Positions 31,192 to 42,229 of a DNA stretch of 64,000 bases are shown here, in pieces; the first letter of the stretch is position 1; each line of letters starts with the position of its first letter. The DNA comes from Amoebophrya sp. A120. Its lineage: Eukaryota; Sar; Dinophyceae; Syndiniales; Amoebophryaceae. The DNA lies in NCBI GenBank assembly GCA_905178155.1, contig CAJINV010000006.1, positions 626,398 through 690,397 of the forward strand, given 5' to 3'. Under the pieces are notes generated by a model. That model did not search any database and had not been told where the DNA came from. It saw nothing but the letters and a program-made list of their open reading frames with translations. Position numbers and translations under genes: made by a program.

Positions 31192-32471
31192 TCAGCAACA
31201 ACTTTGCACTTTCTGCATCACAGACTTACACTTACATGAGTTTTTTTCTTGCATATGGGAGCAGTGAAATTCAATCATGCGGGTGGAGTGGGATTCTAGA
31301 ATTTTGTTGTTGTTTTTGAGGTTTGTTGCACCACCAACATCATCTTCAGTTTCGCGCTGCGATGATGGAACAACAGCGCCGTCACCACTTGCGGAGGCGG
31401 CCACACCTCCGTTATTAAAGGCGGTCTTACAGTGTCTCGCGGCGTTGCGGTGCAGTTGGAAGTCGTTTTCTTGGTTGGAATTTTTGCTATTGTTGTACTG
31501 CTGTTGATTTAGAAGATTTTGCGAAGCTGCAAAAGAACCCGTGGTTCTAGTCACTGTTGTGGTTCCGTAATTATGCTCCGTCATGTAACTAGCTCCCTCG
31601 TCGCACGGGGGAATCAGATTCACCGAAGCGGCCGCGGCATTCACAAGCCCGTCGACGTAGGGAGAACAAAGTTCCGCGAGTATCAAAGGGAAAAATCCCC
31701 CCTCCCCATACTAAACCGGAGATTTGTGTAGCATGATTTGTGACCACAAATCCTTTTGTCATGCTAGAAGGGAAGAGATGCGTTCTGTAGTGCTCGCTGA
31801 CGTAGGAAAGCCTAGCGTCTTCAGCATGACAGGAAGCAATTGGAAACGGGAAACAGCATGACAAATTGTCTACAAACGAGGGAGCAACTGCGCCTCTTGG
31901 CCTTGTAGCAATACAAGTCGATTTGTGTACTCAAATACAGCAACACAAAATCCATTTTCGATATGGGGAGGGGGGATTTTTCCTCACAGTAGCGAGCTCC
32001 GATGGCGGTTTCACCAGTGGGAACCTCCTATCAAATGCAAAAATGTCTGGGTCTGGAAGGATCCAAACTTGTCATGCTGTCTTTGGATTCTAAAAAAATC
32101 TGTGTTGCATGACCAGCAAGAGGAGCCCAGATTGTGCTACGCGGAGAGGGCATTTGTCATGCGGAACAGGCATCAGGAAGCCTTCCAAAAAACTGTGATG
32201 CTAAGTCATGCACGACAAGCATCATGGGCCATGCAGAATATGCATGACAAACCTTGCAATCTTCCAGACCCAGACATTTTTGCATTTGATATCTCCGGAC
32301 GAGGAACAACCCCTTCACCGAAGCGGCCGCGGCATTCACAAGCCCGTCGACGTAGAAAGAAGAGGTGGAGGAGGTGGATGCGGTTGTACTTCTGCCATCG
32401 TCGGTGTTCATCTTCACTACAGCTTCTGCACCTCCAGCAGAGCTACTAGAGATGAACTTCTCGTCGTTCAT
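31192..32471 (-). CDS. Small Ser/Asn/Thr-rich protein, or 3' exons of the FkbM-like gene
   Basis: ATG 32471-32469 (MNDEKFISSSSAGGAEAVVK). Exons 32471-32292, 32028-31992 and 31680-31192 join in one frame after removing a family A and a family B element; TGA at 31194-31192. The peptide YVDGLVNAAAASV occurs twice, encoded by near-identical DNA at 32361-32323 and 31661-31623, so an exon has been duplicated. No domain recognised. The FkbM-like gene just upstream ends GAG|GTGAGT, a good splice donor, so these exons may be its continuation. Confidence 0.4.
31681..31991. mobile_element. Introner-like element, family B
   Basis: TATCAAAGGGAAAAATCCCC ... TTTTTCCTCACAGTA; target repeat GCGAG (31676-31680, 31992-31996). 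Joins SELA|ELCS. Confidence 0.9.
32029..32291. mobile_element. Introner-like element, family A
   Basis: Repeat CCTCC/TCTCC. Joins LVRR|FPLV. Confidence 0.85.
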
Positions 32472-32475
32472 TTTG

Positions 32476-32557
32476 TATGGGGTTCTCAAATGTTACATTC
32501 TCAACTGTTACATGATTTGTCATGCAAAAGTGCCATTATCATCTCCACCAAGCTTTT
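32476..32557. mobile_element. Truncated family G element (TTCTCAACTGTTACA tip)
   Basis: Only the left tip TATGGGGTTCTCAAATGTTA and some interior remain. Flanked by TTTTG on both sides, but the right copy lies in a T run. Located between the FkbM-like stop and the next Met. Confidence 0.55.
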
Positions 32558-32562
32558 TTTTG

Positions 32563-35500
32563 TCAGCAGCAACTCACCTCCACGGCATTCGGGTTTTCCA
32601 CATTCTCGGCCACGATGTTCCTTGCCGCGAAAAAATTTTGTCTTGCATCCATCCCTATCCACTGCAAATACGTCTGGCGCTGGAAGAACTCGGGGTTTGT
32701 CATGCATTTTGTAGACCGCAAAATGGTCTGGAATGCTGCCAAAGGCATCACAGGTTTTGCGCATGCTTTCCAATGCCTGCTATCCCACACGAGAAATTAG
32801 CTTTCTGCGTCGCACGATGCTGGCAACTATTCGAGCTCATACAACACAGATTTTGGTGTCCTCCAAAATTAGCATCACAAGTTCCAATCTTTCCAGACAT
32901 CCAGGGATATTTGCAATGCATAATCCCGAACAACGCGTCCCGAATCCAGTCGATGCGCGGTGACTGCGTGGCGGCCCGGCGGTATATTGTGAGGAAATAT
33001 CCCCCCACCCCATATCAAAACGAAGTCTCTGATGCTGGATTTGAGTACACAAATCAGGTTTGTCTTGCAGAAAGTGCTTGGCGGCAATTTCTGAGCCTGT
33101 TTGGGTACTATGCAGAAGGCTAGCAATTACGCATGGAAAACGGGTTTGCAGTAGCCAAAAGCGCGTGACAGATTGGCTTTGGAATGCGCCACATGGCAGC
33201 TCCTATTGCCCTATAGGCAAGACAAAGATGATTTGTGACCACAAATCAGCATCACAAATTTCTAGTTTGAGTATGGGGTGGGGGGAGTTTTTCCTTTTGA
33301 TACGGTAGCACTCAAATTCGCACAGGTTCCACGCGTTGTTCCACTGGGAGGTGTCGAGTGGCCCCTCATTGTTGTTGTTCCCATCCTGCATGACAAACTC
33401 CTCTGTATTCGCAGCACCACCTCCACCCCGACTTCTCATCTTCGCTGCGAACCACAGGTCGCGCTATGGAACTGTCAGGATCGAAATCGACAAAGTCAAA
33501 AAATTTGTGATGCATAAAATGTAAGGCACTGAAGGCCTGTATTGGGGAGCAGGTAAATCAGACCGCTTGTAAGCCTGTTTAGGGGTATACAATGTGCTGC
33601 CAGAGTGGCATGAGAGGACCAGTCTTCTTTGCCCAAACAGCATGACAGCCTGGATTTGGGTGCTCCTGCAATTTGTCATGCGCCACTTGGAAACTGAGCG
33701 TCCCACTGGCATCGATTTTGTGCATCGCAAGTTTTTCGATTTTGTCAATTTCGATTCTGACACTTCCATACGCGCACGATCGGCCGCAAAAATTCGCGCA
33801 ACACGGGCGAGTGCAGCTTCACCGAGTCAACAAACAGCGGCGTGTCCTTTCCTGGTTCCGGGTTCGCGTTCCAGTTGTGCATGTCGTAATTCAGGGCTTT
33901 TTCAAACTCTTCCCGACGCTCCGTGGTGTTCAAATGCTTCTCTTCGATTTTTATCATTTTCTCGACAATGCGGTGCGCGATTTGCAATGCGATTTTCTTT
34001 CGCAGGAACACCGCGTCGTAGCCTGTATAGCTGATCAGCACGTACTCGTCTCCGCCGTAGGTTTTCAGAATGTGCAGCACTCCTGACAGAGAGCACCCCA
34101 TAAAATCGTCGGCCTTGTAGCCCAGGACTTGGTCGGAATCTACTTCCGAATCATCCTCCGTGGCCGGCACTACTGCTTCCGGCGTCGCTTCCGCCGCATC
34201 GGGGGGTGCTTCTTCGTTTTTCATCGCCGAGCTTTTTGTATCTGCTGCTCCCACGCTCGCGTCGTGGGTGCTAGTATCTGCGTCCTCTCCTGCAGCTGTC
34301 TCTTGCACAACTTCTCGCGTGGTCTTGTCACCACTATCTTTATCCTGCGCCAGACTTCTCCGAACCATTCGCAGCGGGGGCGGGAAGTCCGGATTGATTT
34401 CCAATGCGAGCACGGACGGACGGATGTTCAGCGAGACTGCGGACGTGTCCTCTTCGTTGGCCGCACTGTCGCCCGACCGCGAGAGTAATGCTCTCAAAAC
34501 CATGCAATCGATGTGTGCATTGCAAAAATGTCTGGGTCTGGAAAGCGCCAGGCTTGTCATGCATTTTTTGCATGACCCATGATGCCTGTAATGCATGAGC
34601 TAGCATCTTCGCAGATTTTTAGAAGGCTTCCTGACGCCTATCCCGCATGACAAATGCCCTCCCCGCGTAGCACAAACTGGCCTCCTCCTGGTGGTCATGC
34701 AATACAGATTTTTTTAGAATCCAAAGTTAGCATCACAAATCCCAACTTTCCAGACCCAGACTTCTTTGCATTTGATACGATGCTGTCGATGTCGATCTTG
34801 ACGAAGTCGGGGTTTTGCTGCATGCGCTCCAGGTGTCGGAGGCTGGTGGTCCACCCTGCTACCTCTTGATCCCCTTTCTCCTCCTCCTCTTCCGCCCGGC
34901 GCAATCGCCGCAGCAACTGTTTGTCGAACTGATACAAAAGTTTGGGCAGCGTTTCTGGCGTCGCAAAATCGCCGGAGAAGAAAATGTCGTCACGACCAGA
35001 CGAAGAAGAAGACCTTTTCTCCTGGAGGTCCTGGGCGCGCAACAGTACAGCCTCCTCCTCCTCCGCCGCCAAAACGTGTGCGTCCCGTTCCTTTTTCAAC
35101 CGCGCCAGGCTCTCTTGGTGCGCTTCCACGTAGAGCGCAACCAGGGCGTTTTTCCGCGTGCGCAAAATCCCGGAAAGTGGATCGTCGTTGTACAGCTTAT
35201 ACCCGCTTCCGAAGTTCATGATCGTGACGAGGTGCTTCTTTGTTTCCTGCTCAACAATAGAATCTTCTTCCGAACCTTCGTCTGTTCGTCCCGAACAAAA
35301 CTCGAACTCGTTTTCTCTTTCCGCACCTGAAAAATCTAGGGTGGCTTCGGTTCTCTGCAACTCCCTCTTCGCACTGTCAGTTCTCGTGCACTTGCTCGTG
35401 GTTGTCATGTGGTTGTCGTGTGACTCCTCGAATGATGATGAAGCAGGAGATGTGGTATCATCTTCCTCTTGTTGCACCGCAAGAGCGTCGAACTGTTCCA

Positions 35501-36169
35501 GGTCGTCGGCCAACTTTTCCAAAAACTCCCCCTGTTCGAAATACTGGTTGGAGGATTGGAGGGTCGGAAGGGAAAACCCGCAATTCCAATAAGACACGGA
35601 TTCCGGGGTTTTCCGCACCGCGTCGGCCGTTGCGCAGCTGAATTATTATGAGGAAAAACGTCCCCTACCCATAGTCAAGATGGAAAATCTGCTACGCAAA
35701 TCAACAAGCTTTGGCTGTTGCGCATGACAAGTTTGGCCCTCGTAGCGTAGTCCTGTTTAGCTAGTTCAGCAGCATCACAGATCTAGCATATCACGCGGAT
35801 TGGAGCATGACAACTATGGGGTGGGGCTGTTTTTACATAGGATATGAACCGCTCCTGTTTCTCGCGAAAGAGCTGGTAGTAGTTCCCATCCCTTTCTGCG
35901 TCGGGCTGAATCTGCTTGGCGGACAGCAGCAGGCCGTGGGGGTCGTTGGGGTAAATCTTCGCGTCGGTCGTCCGGTAGTAATTCCGGTCGTGAAAAACGA
36001 GGAGAAGCAGGGCTGTCTTCGCTGGTCGGTACGGGTATCCTGCGGCCCGCGGCGCGAAAAGTCGGGAGGGGCATGATTGGGTTTGTCGTTGTTCCCACGG
36101 GGCTTGGGCAGACCGCCGCCGGGGCTTCTCGATCGGGGCTTGTCCTGGCGCCGCGCCGACCGTTCTCAT
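32563..36169 (-). CDS. FkbM-type SAM-dependent methyltransferase-like protein
   Basis: Probable methyltransferase. Possible start ATG 36169-36167, but the GC-rich upstream sequence makes the N-terminus uncertain; stop TGA 32565-32563 unless GAG|GTGAGT is a donor. Conserved pieces appear in the family's order: MNFGSGYKLYNDDPLSGIL, ALYVEAHQESLARLKKE (start of the SAM-binding fold), DFVKIDIDSID, VLALEINPDFPPP, and KADDFMGCSLSGVLHILK followed by YVLISYTGYDAVFLRKKIAL. Two long acidic or Ser-rich insertions (after SNQYFEQGEFLEKLADD and after RMVRRSLAQD) separate them. Five element insertions close perfectly; KIDIDS|IDCM is the clearest because it splits the conserved motif. Substrate unknown. Confidence 0.55.
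32656..32922. mobile_element. Introner-like element, family A (mixed tips)
   Basis: TATCCACTGCAAATACGTC ... GATATTTGCAATGCATA; target repeat ATCCC (32651-32655, 32923-32927). Joins ALFG|MDAR. The duplicated copy of this exon at 29.7 kb has no insertion. Confidence 0.9.
32985..33302. mobile_element. Introner-like element, family B
   Basis: TATTGTGAGGAAATATCCCC ... TTTTTCCTTTTGATA; target repeat CGGTA (32980-32984, 33303-33307). Joins FECY|RRAA. Confidence 0.9.
33465..33770. mobile_element. Introner-like element, family E
   Basis: TATGGAACTGTCAGGATCG ... TTCTGACACTTCCATA; target repeat CGCGC (33460-33464, 33771-33775). Joins PIVR|DLWF. Confidence 0.9.
34514..34777. mobile_element. Introner-like element, family A
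   Basis: TGTGCATTGCAAAAATGTC ... TTTGCATTTGATA; target repeat CGATG (34509-34513, 34778-34782). The left tip has TG instead of TA. Joins KIDIDS|IDCM. Confidence 0.88.
35644..35844. mobile_element. Introner-like element, family D variant
   Basis: TATTATGAGGAAAAACGTCC ... TGTTTTTACATAGGATA; repeat TGAAT/TGAAC. Joins QERF|SCAT. Confidence 0.82.
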
Positions 36170-36900
36170 CTTTCGCTACAAGAGTTTCGGCTTTGCCGAA
36201 TGGGTGGGCGGGGGTTCGTCGACACGACGGGCAAGACGCAAAGGCGCTTGCTGGGGGGCGCAGGCCCGGGAACAACATTCGCTGGCGGCCCCGCGGTGAC
36301 GAAGCAGGAAAGGCCCCGCGGCGGCGGGCAAAAAGGCAACAGGCCATCGGGGTGTAAGGCGTGGCGCGTGGCTAATTCAAGCGCCCGGCCGCCCCGACGG
36401 GCAAAGCGCGGCGGCATTGCCCTTGCGCGCCGAGCACAGGCCGGAGGGCGGCAAAGGTTTCCGCACCGGTGGCGCAGGCGGGCGCCGCGCTTTTATTGGA
36501 AAGGCGGGCGGGCCTAGTTCGGCAGACCCCCGGGCCCTGCCCTTGGCGGGCGAGCCCCCTGCAGGGGCGCTCTCTTTTCATCAGCCGGAGCCGGATAGCC
36601 CCGCCCGAGCGGCGCACGCGGCCGTAATTGCGCGCCCGCTTTAGGGTTGCCACGGCGGGAAATAGTCCGGCGGCGGGCCCCCCCTCTGTGGGGTCTTGCG
36701 CCCTCTTGCGGTCCGCTAGATTCCATGCCCCACACCCCTGTGGTATGCGTACAGCGCGCACGGAGCGGGGGGGGGGGGGGCAGAGCACCCAAGAGGAGCG
36801 GGCCCAGCCCGCGCAGGCCCCGTGGTTCGGTTGGAAGTACAGCCTGGAAGTGACCCACTAAGGCTCCGCACACCTATCCGCCCGGACGGAAGCGGATCAG
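36170..36900. other. Strongly GC-rich block, no gene recognised
   Basis: Composition changes abruptly and all six frames stay open, so ORFs here carry no weight. A run of 14 G lies at 36767-36780, where assembly is fragile. No introner termini. Confidence 0.5.
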
Positions 36901-36904
36901 ATCA

Positions 36905-37560
36905 GCCAGCGCGGATTGAGAAACTTAAAAAAATTTTAAAGGTGACAGAAAAGCTTGAAACGTCGCGGCCATTCGCTGAAAATGAACAAGCTCCCTATAG
37001 TTTTTGCTGATCTTTTGAGTTAGTGGATCAGACTACGTCTATGATGCCAGGATCTGTGACGTTTTGTGAAACTTAAAAAATTTAAAAAATTGCACATCTA
37101 ATGCAGAAGCTTGAAAAGTTGAGCAATTTACCTCAAAACTAACGCAATCGCGATAGTTTTTACTGCTTTTTTCCTATATTGGAGCAACTGAGGCCCAAAG
37201 CAGAGGAATGCACAACATTTTGCAAAAATCAAAAAACTGGAAAAATTACATTTGTAGTGCAGATGCCTGAGAGGGTGGCTATTTAGCATGTAAATGGATG
37301 GACTTCATATAAATTTTACTGATCCTTTTATCCACAGGAGCAGATTTGCAGCAGCGCGCAAAAATATGACATATCTTTTCAAATTTCAAAAATTTTAAAA
37401 GTTTGGGCTGAGATGTATAGTCCTGAAAAATTCACAAAATGAAGTAAAAACACACACAATCCTTATGGTTGTTTCTGATCATTTTATCCGCTGGAGCAGA
37501 TTAGGACCAATGTCACGCAATATGTGACATTTGACAAAATTTGTCAAAATTGAAAAAATT
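36905..37560. repeat. AT-rich degenerate tandem repeat, unit about 200 bp
   Basis: Three or four diverged units, each with AAAAATTTTAAAA-like tracts, a CAGAAGCTTGAAA-like motif and CTGATC-TTTT-ATC (near 37007, 37319 and 37477). Similar sequence resumes at 40441-40830, so the arrays flank the recombinase ORF. Confidence 0.6.
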
Positions 37561-37737
37561 GAAAAATGCAGGAGCGTGAGCCTGCCGAATGCTGCGGATT
37601 TGATGCCCGCGGTTCTTGCCAGTGTCTTAGGCAAGATAGGTGGTTGGGTGGGGTGACTGGGGCGCATTTCGCTCCCTCCTGGGCTGTCTACGATTCGTAG
37701 ACGCCCTGGACCCCATTGCTCAGCGGGGCGCGTCATA

Positions 37738-38927
37738 CGCGGCTGCCGCTGCAGCTTCAGAACCCGGCGGCACTCCGTCCGGGTTCAGGGCAGTAGGGAA
37801 TTGATTCTCACCCTCGGGTGAGTTTCTTTTCTCCCACCCACCCACACCTACGTACTGACTCGAGAGTGCGATCTCAAGTAGAGACGAGGGAGCGAATGCA
37901 GAGTCACTGCACAGGGGCAATGGTATTTTTTGTTGGCGCATAGGCCATGTTGACGGCACTAGGCGCAGCTGCAGCTGCGTATTTTTTGATAAAAATGCCC
38001 TCGCAAGAGTTTTGGGACAGGATACAGAAAATCGGGAAAGAAAATACGAAAAGCTACGACAGCCTCGCCTCCGCGTTCGGCGAGAAAGCAGTTGCTGCCG
38101 CAGCGAAAAAGGTCTGCGCCGCGGGGGGATTAGTCCCGGCAAAGTTTGTCGCGGGGTCGGCAGCTGTGCCAAAGCGTGTTTTTGCTGCACACGAGTCTGA
38201 CGGTGCTCGGAAAAACACGGAGTTGGACCGCATCGCAGAGGTGCGTGCGGCGGCAGCTTCGAAGGACAGCCAGGCGGTGGCCCCCGCTCCAAAGAAGCGG
38301 CCCTCGCTGAAATCGAGTCCAGATGCCGCTTCTCGCGAGAAGAAGAAGCCGGCTGGCGGTTCTCCAAGGGCACTGCGCCGCAGTGCTTCTCCGCAAAAGC
38401 GGCCTGTTTCCGCGCAAGGTGGACCTCGTGCCATGGTGGACCCACTGGCGCCTTGGGAGCAGCTGCAGTACGGGTCCAGCGCTTGGGCGCAGCGCGAAGA
38501 ACTCGCGATGAGGAAGCTCCAGACAGGTTCGTGGAGGCTGAAGACGCCGCTGGCCTCTCAGCCGAAACAGAAGGGAGCGGCGCCAGTAGCGCAGGGGGGC
38601 GACTGCGTCGTTGCAGTCCCAAAGGCGGTTACTAGCCGGGGGCCGAAGATGTCAGCAAAGCTGCACAACGCCCTCACGATAATCCGCGATCCGAAGCAGT
38701 TGCAGGCTGCAGAGGAGAAGCTTGCGGGGCTGGTCGACAACTCCGCGCGGCGCGCGTCGGAGGACTCGATCATGCGGCGGTATTTGACTATGGCACAGGA
38801 GTTGCCCTACCCGATCGGGTCCTTCGCCAGCCTGAAGGCGGTCATTGCGGTTAGCCTGGAGGCGGACTACAGTACCGTCAGCCAGTCGGTACGGATCGCG
38901 ATGGCCTCACCGCTCGCATCGCTGAGT
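37738..38927. repeat. 1,190-bp exact duplicate of 38929-40118 (probable contig overlap)
   Basis: Every position checked by eye matches at an offset of 1,191, including the coding region. The copies abut at the only N of the window (38928). The second copy continues for 324 further coding bases; the first ends at the N. Confidence 0.9.
37947..38927 (+). CDS. Tyrosine recombinase-like protein, duplicate 5' part ending at the N
   Basis: Identical to the first 327 codons of the ORF at 39138-40442. Treat as the same gene seen twice, not as a tandem gene. Confidence 0.6.
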
Positions 38928-38928
38928 N
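38928..38928. other. Single N, assembly junction
   Basis: GCTGAGT-N-CGCGGCTG. The sequence after the N repeats position 37738 onward. In the intact copy GCTGAGT continues GACTTTGAAG. Confidence 0.95.
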
Positions 38929-39137
38929 CGCGGCTGCCGCTGCAGCTTCAGAACCCGGCGGCACTCCGTCCGGGTTCAGGGCAGTAGGGAATTGATTCTC
39001 ACCCTCGGGTGAGTTTCTTTTCTCCCACCCACCCACACCTACGTACTGACTCGAGAGTGCGATCTCAAGTAGAGACGAGGGAGCGAATGCAGAGTCACTG
39101 CACAGGGGCAATGGTATTTTTTGTTGGCGCATAGGCC

Positions 39138-40442
39138 ATGTTGACGGCACTAGGCGCAGCTGCAGCTGCGTATTTTTTGATAAAAATGCCCTCGCAAGAG
39201 TTTTGGGACAGGATACAGAAAATCGGGAAAGAAAATACGAAAAGCTACGACAGCCTCGCCTCCGCGTTCGGCGAGAAAGCAGTTGCTGCCGCAGCGAAAA
39301 AGGTCTGCGCCGCGGGGGGATTAGTCCCGGCAAAGTTTGTCGCGGGGTCGGCAGCTGTGCCAAAGCGTGTTTTTGCTGCACACGAGTCTGACGGTGCTCG
39401 GAAAAACACGGAGTTGGACCGCATCGCAGAGGTGCGTGCGGCGGCAGCTTCGAAGGACAGCCAGGCGGTGGCCCCCGCTCCAAAGAAGCGGCCCTCGCTG
39501 AAATCGAGTCCAGATGCCGCTTCTCGCGAGAAGAAGAAGCCGGCTGGCGGTTCTCCAAGGGCACTGCGCCGCAGTGCTTCTCCGCAAAAGCGGCCTGTTT
39601 CCGCGCAAGGTGGACCTCGTGCCATGGTGGACCCACTGGCGCCTTGGGAGCAGCTGCAGTACGGGTCCAGCGCTTGGGCGCAGCGCGAAGAACTCGCGAT
39701 GAGGAAGCTCCAGACAGGTTCGTGGAGGCTGAAGACGCCGCTGGCCTCTCAGCCGAAACAGAAGGGAGCGGCGCCAGTAGCGCAGGGGGGCGACTGCGTC
39801 GTTGCAGTCCCAAAGGCGGTTACTAGCCGGGGGCCGAAGATGTCAGCAAAGCTGCACAACGCCCTCACGATAATCCGCGATCCGAAGCAGTTGCAGGCTG
39901 CAGAGGAGAAGCTTGCGGGGCTGGTCGACAACTCCGCGCGGCGCGCGTCGGAGGACTCGATCATGCGGCGGTATTTGACTATGGCACAGGAGTTGCCCTA
40001 CCCGATCGGGTCCTTCGCCAGCCTGAAGGCGGTCATTGCGGTTAGCCTGGAGGCGGACTACAGTACCGTCAGCCAGTCGGTACGGATCGCGATGGCCTCA
40101 CCGCTCGCATCGCTGAGTGACTTTGAAGTCGACCAGCTGAACGCAATGCTGCGCACGTTGAAGCGGCGCGGGGCGACAGATCGCCCGAAGCAGAAGGTCC
40201 CGCTGACAATCGTCAGTATCGCGGACGCGTACAACGCGGGGCGGATCAGCAGGAAAGAACGGGCGGTGCTTTGCATCGCGTTCTGGGGGGCTTTGCGCAA
40301 GTCCGAAGTTCTGCTCCTTGACACTTCGGGGCAGAACATGAAGGGGAAAAATGTGGCACAGAACCCTCAAAAATTCACCATTTATGGCAAAAGTGGATAC
40401 ATACCGTATAGCGTTGCGTGGACTTTTTATCAAGTGGATTAA
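39138..40442 (+). CDS. Truncated tyrosine recombinase/integrase-like protein (mobile element)
   Basis: 434 codons. The N-terminus (MLTALGAAAAAYFLIKMPSQ) and about 180 basic, Ala/Lys/Ser-rich residues precede a helical SAM-like DNA-binding domain (SIMRRYLTMAQELPYPIGSF to LNAMLRTLKRRGATD). The first catalytic block follows: SRKERAVLCIAFWGALRKSE, where the Arg of ALRKSEVLLL corresponds to catalytic Arg I (usual form GLRxSELL). The ORF stops about 45 residues later, so the second Arg and the Tyr nucleophile are missing. Either it is a decayed copy or the remainder is spliced in. Recombinases of this form occur in DIRS and Crypton elements; the AT-rich arrays on both sides may be element sequence. 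No introner-like insertion interrupts it. Confidence 0.6.
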   Translation: MLTALGAAAAAYFLIKMPSQEFWDRIQKIGKENTKSYDSLASAFGEKAVAAAAKKVCAAGGLVPAKFVAGSAAVPKRVFAAHESDGARKNTELDRIAEVRAAAASKDSQAVAPAPKKRPSLKSSPDAASREKKKPAGGSPRALRRSASPQKRPVSAQGGPRAMVDPLAPWEQLQYGSSAWAQREELAMRKLQTGSWRLKTPLASQPKQKGAAPVAQGGDCVVAVPKAVTSRGPKMSAKLHNALTIIRDPKQLQAAEEKLAGLVDNSARRASEDSIMRRYLTMAQELPYPIGSFASLKAVIAVSLEADYSTVSQSVRIAMASPLASLSDFEVDQLNAMLRTLKRRGATDRPKQKVPLTIVSIADAYNAGRISRKERAVLCIAFWGALRKSEVLLLDTSGQNMKGKNVAQNPQKFTIYGKSGYIPYSVAWTFYQVD

Positions 40443-42229
40443 ATTACTTGCAACGTGCGTGGTAATTCCCCATTTTATCGAACTTGAGAAATTGAAAAAA
40501 TTGCTATGTGGTGCAGAACCCTAAAAAGTGCAGAATTCAATATATAGACGACATGCGTTCCACATAGATATGGTATCTGGCAGTATGTACTTGAACAAAT
40601 TTGGCCAATGGCTGCAATTCCTGCCCGATTTTGCAAAATTCCAGAATTTTGAAAAAATGAAAAACTGTGTTTATAATGTAAAAGCTCCAGCTTAGGGCTG
40701 ATAATATTATTAACTGATCTGGTTAGGATGATTCTTAATCCTGCATCTTTGTGCTGAAACGGATTTCATGAGTGATTGAAGATTTCTTAACATTTTGGAA
40801 AATTTTAAAATTTTCCACATTTTCTAAATGTGGTGCATACGTTCCAATGCCTGGGGAAAATGACCACTGGGGGTCGTTTTCCTCTATGGATTTTGCGTTC
40901 ATTCCGATCGACAAGGATCGACCAGCCCCATGGTGGTAGTCTGCTCTAGAGGCATAAAGAGTGTGCCTTGGACGGGCCTCGGGCCTATAGCTATGCGCCC
41001 TCTTTTTGTCCACTGTGACGAACCAAAGCCGCCGCACTGGTTTCTAGGCTCTGCTCCGAAGAATCTCAAAGTAGTGACGCCCAGCGATCGGCATGCGGTT
41101 TTGCGGCCCTCCTTATTGCGGGGGTGTATTTAAGCCGGCCGCGCTCTTTCTTTTGCCCTGCGCGCCTTGTCACCGGCCCGCGTTTTGTTTCCGTGGACCA
41201 CGGGCGCGACGCCCCGCGGCAACGGGTCGCGCCCATATCTTCGGAGGCGCGCAAAGTGCGGGGTCACCCGGGCCGCCGGTACTGTAGCGGCGCCCACCGC
41301 TCCGACGCGCACCCGGGTGCCGATCGCCTTCCGGCGATACGCGATGGTGCGAGGCCGCGGTGGACGATTGAGCGTGCGCGAGGGCGCGCGGGGCTCGGCC
41401 AACCGCTCGGGGGACAGACGTCGACCCAGGCGGAGGCGCCACGGTGCTTCTTTCCATTGCCCTACTCGCTGTGATGAAGTCCCGCGCCAAGGTAGCCGCA
41501 TAATCCCGGGCAACAGTTTGGAAGTGCATCGAAAAGCAGGTGGCCGGCTCGCAGGGGTGCCAGAGCTACTTGCTTATCTCTTCAACATCTGTTGTATCAG
41601 CATCGAGTCTTCGTTCGCACATTAAACGTCCTTTTCATACAAGACTTTCAATACCTGGTGACAAGAGCACGCACTTATCTGAAAACAGGATGTGCTTGCA
41701 CAAATATTCTCAGTTCGCTATGCTACAGTGCTTATTTTCAAACTTCCCTTTGGGATTTTCGTTTTCAATATAAAATCGATTCAGCATCCTCGTTTCGATC
41801 ACCGGACACAACTGCGCCTAGTGCTGTTTTTGTTCTTGTTTCCGTGTGTCCCCTCGTCGCGTAATCATTGAGACGTGATTTATTTCCGTTGCAAATTCGC
41901 TTTCAAATCTTCAAACGCACGTATTTGAAGCCATGCCGAGGGGAAAGAAGGAGAGAGAGCGAGCAAACGAAAAAGGCAAACGTGCGCGAGAAGAGAGAAA
42001 CAAAACGCCACTCGTTGAAAAAAAGGCAGCTGGAACAAAATCAAATTTGCAATGACTTGGAAAGGGGAGGAACGACACAGCTCCTTCTAGTGCTGTTCAT
42101 TTGAATCAGATTCGATAGTTGAAAGCAATTAGGACATCCTGCTAGCTTCGTCGAATTTTTCATCACAGAGTCGTATAATTCTCGTTTAAAATTTTCAAGA
42201 AAAGTCGGAAAACAAGCGAATCTGCGACG
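40443..42229. other. Non-coding: AT-rich repeats, GC-rich block, then 5' flank of the next gene
   Basis: 40443-40830 continues the AT-rich degenerate repeat. 40857-40883 holds an imperfect hairpin (AATGACC ... GGGTCGTTTT). 41110-41560 is GC-rich like 36.2-36.9 kb and gives chance ORFs in all frames. 41600-42229 is ordinary-composition upstream sequence. No gene recognised. Confidence 0.5.

Noticed and set aside
1-36000. CRISPR array suggested by many similar short repeats
   Set aside because: The repeats are pairs of inverted tips bounding 150-320 bp elements with target duplications, not direct repeats with unique short spacers. The genome is eukaryotic.
36073-36873. Multiple overlapping ORFs of 60-146 codons on both strands
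   Set aside because: High GC keeps all frames open; there are no motifs and no consistent frame.
37720-39813. Two minus-strand ORFs of 300 and 311 codons opposite the recombinase
   Set aside because: They are shadows of the plus-strand ORF in GC-rich DNA. The plus strand has recognisable recombinase blocks, whereas the minus translations are Pro/Ser/Arg-rich noise and are duplicated only because of the N junction.
41093-41625. ORFs of 64-152 codons near 41.1-41.6 kb
   Set aside because: Same GC effect as at 36 kb; no conserved content on either strand.
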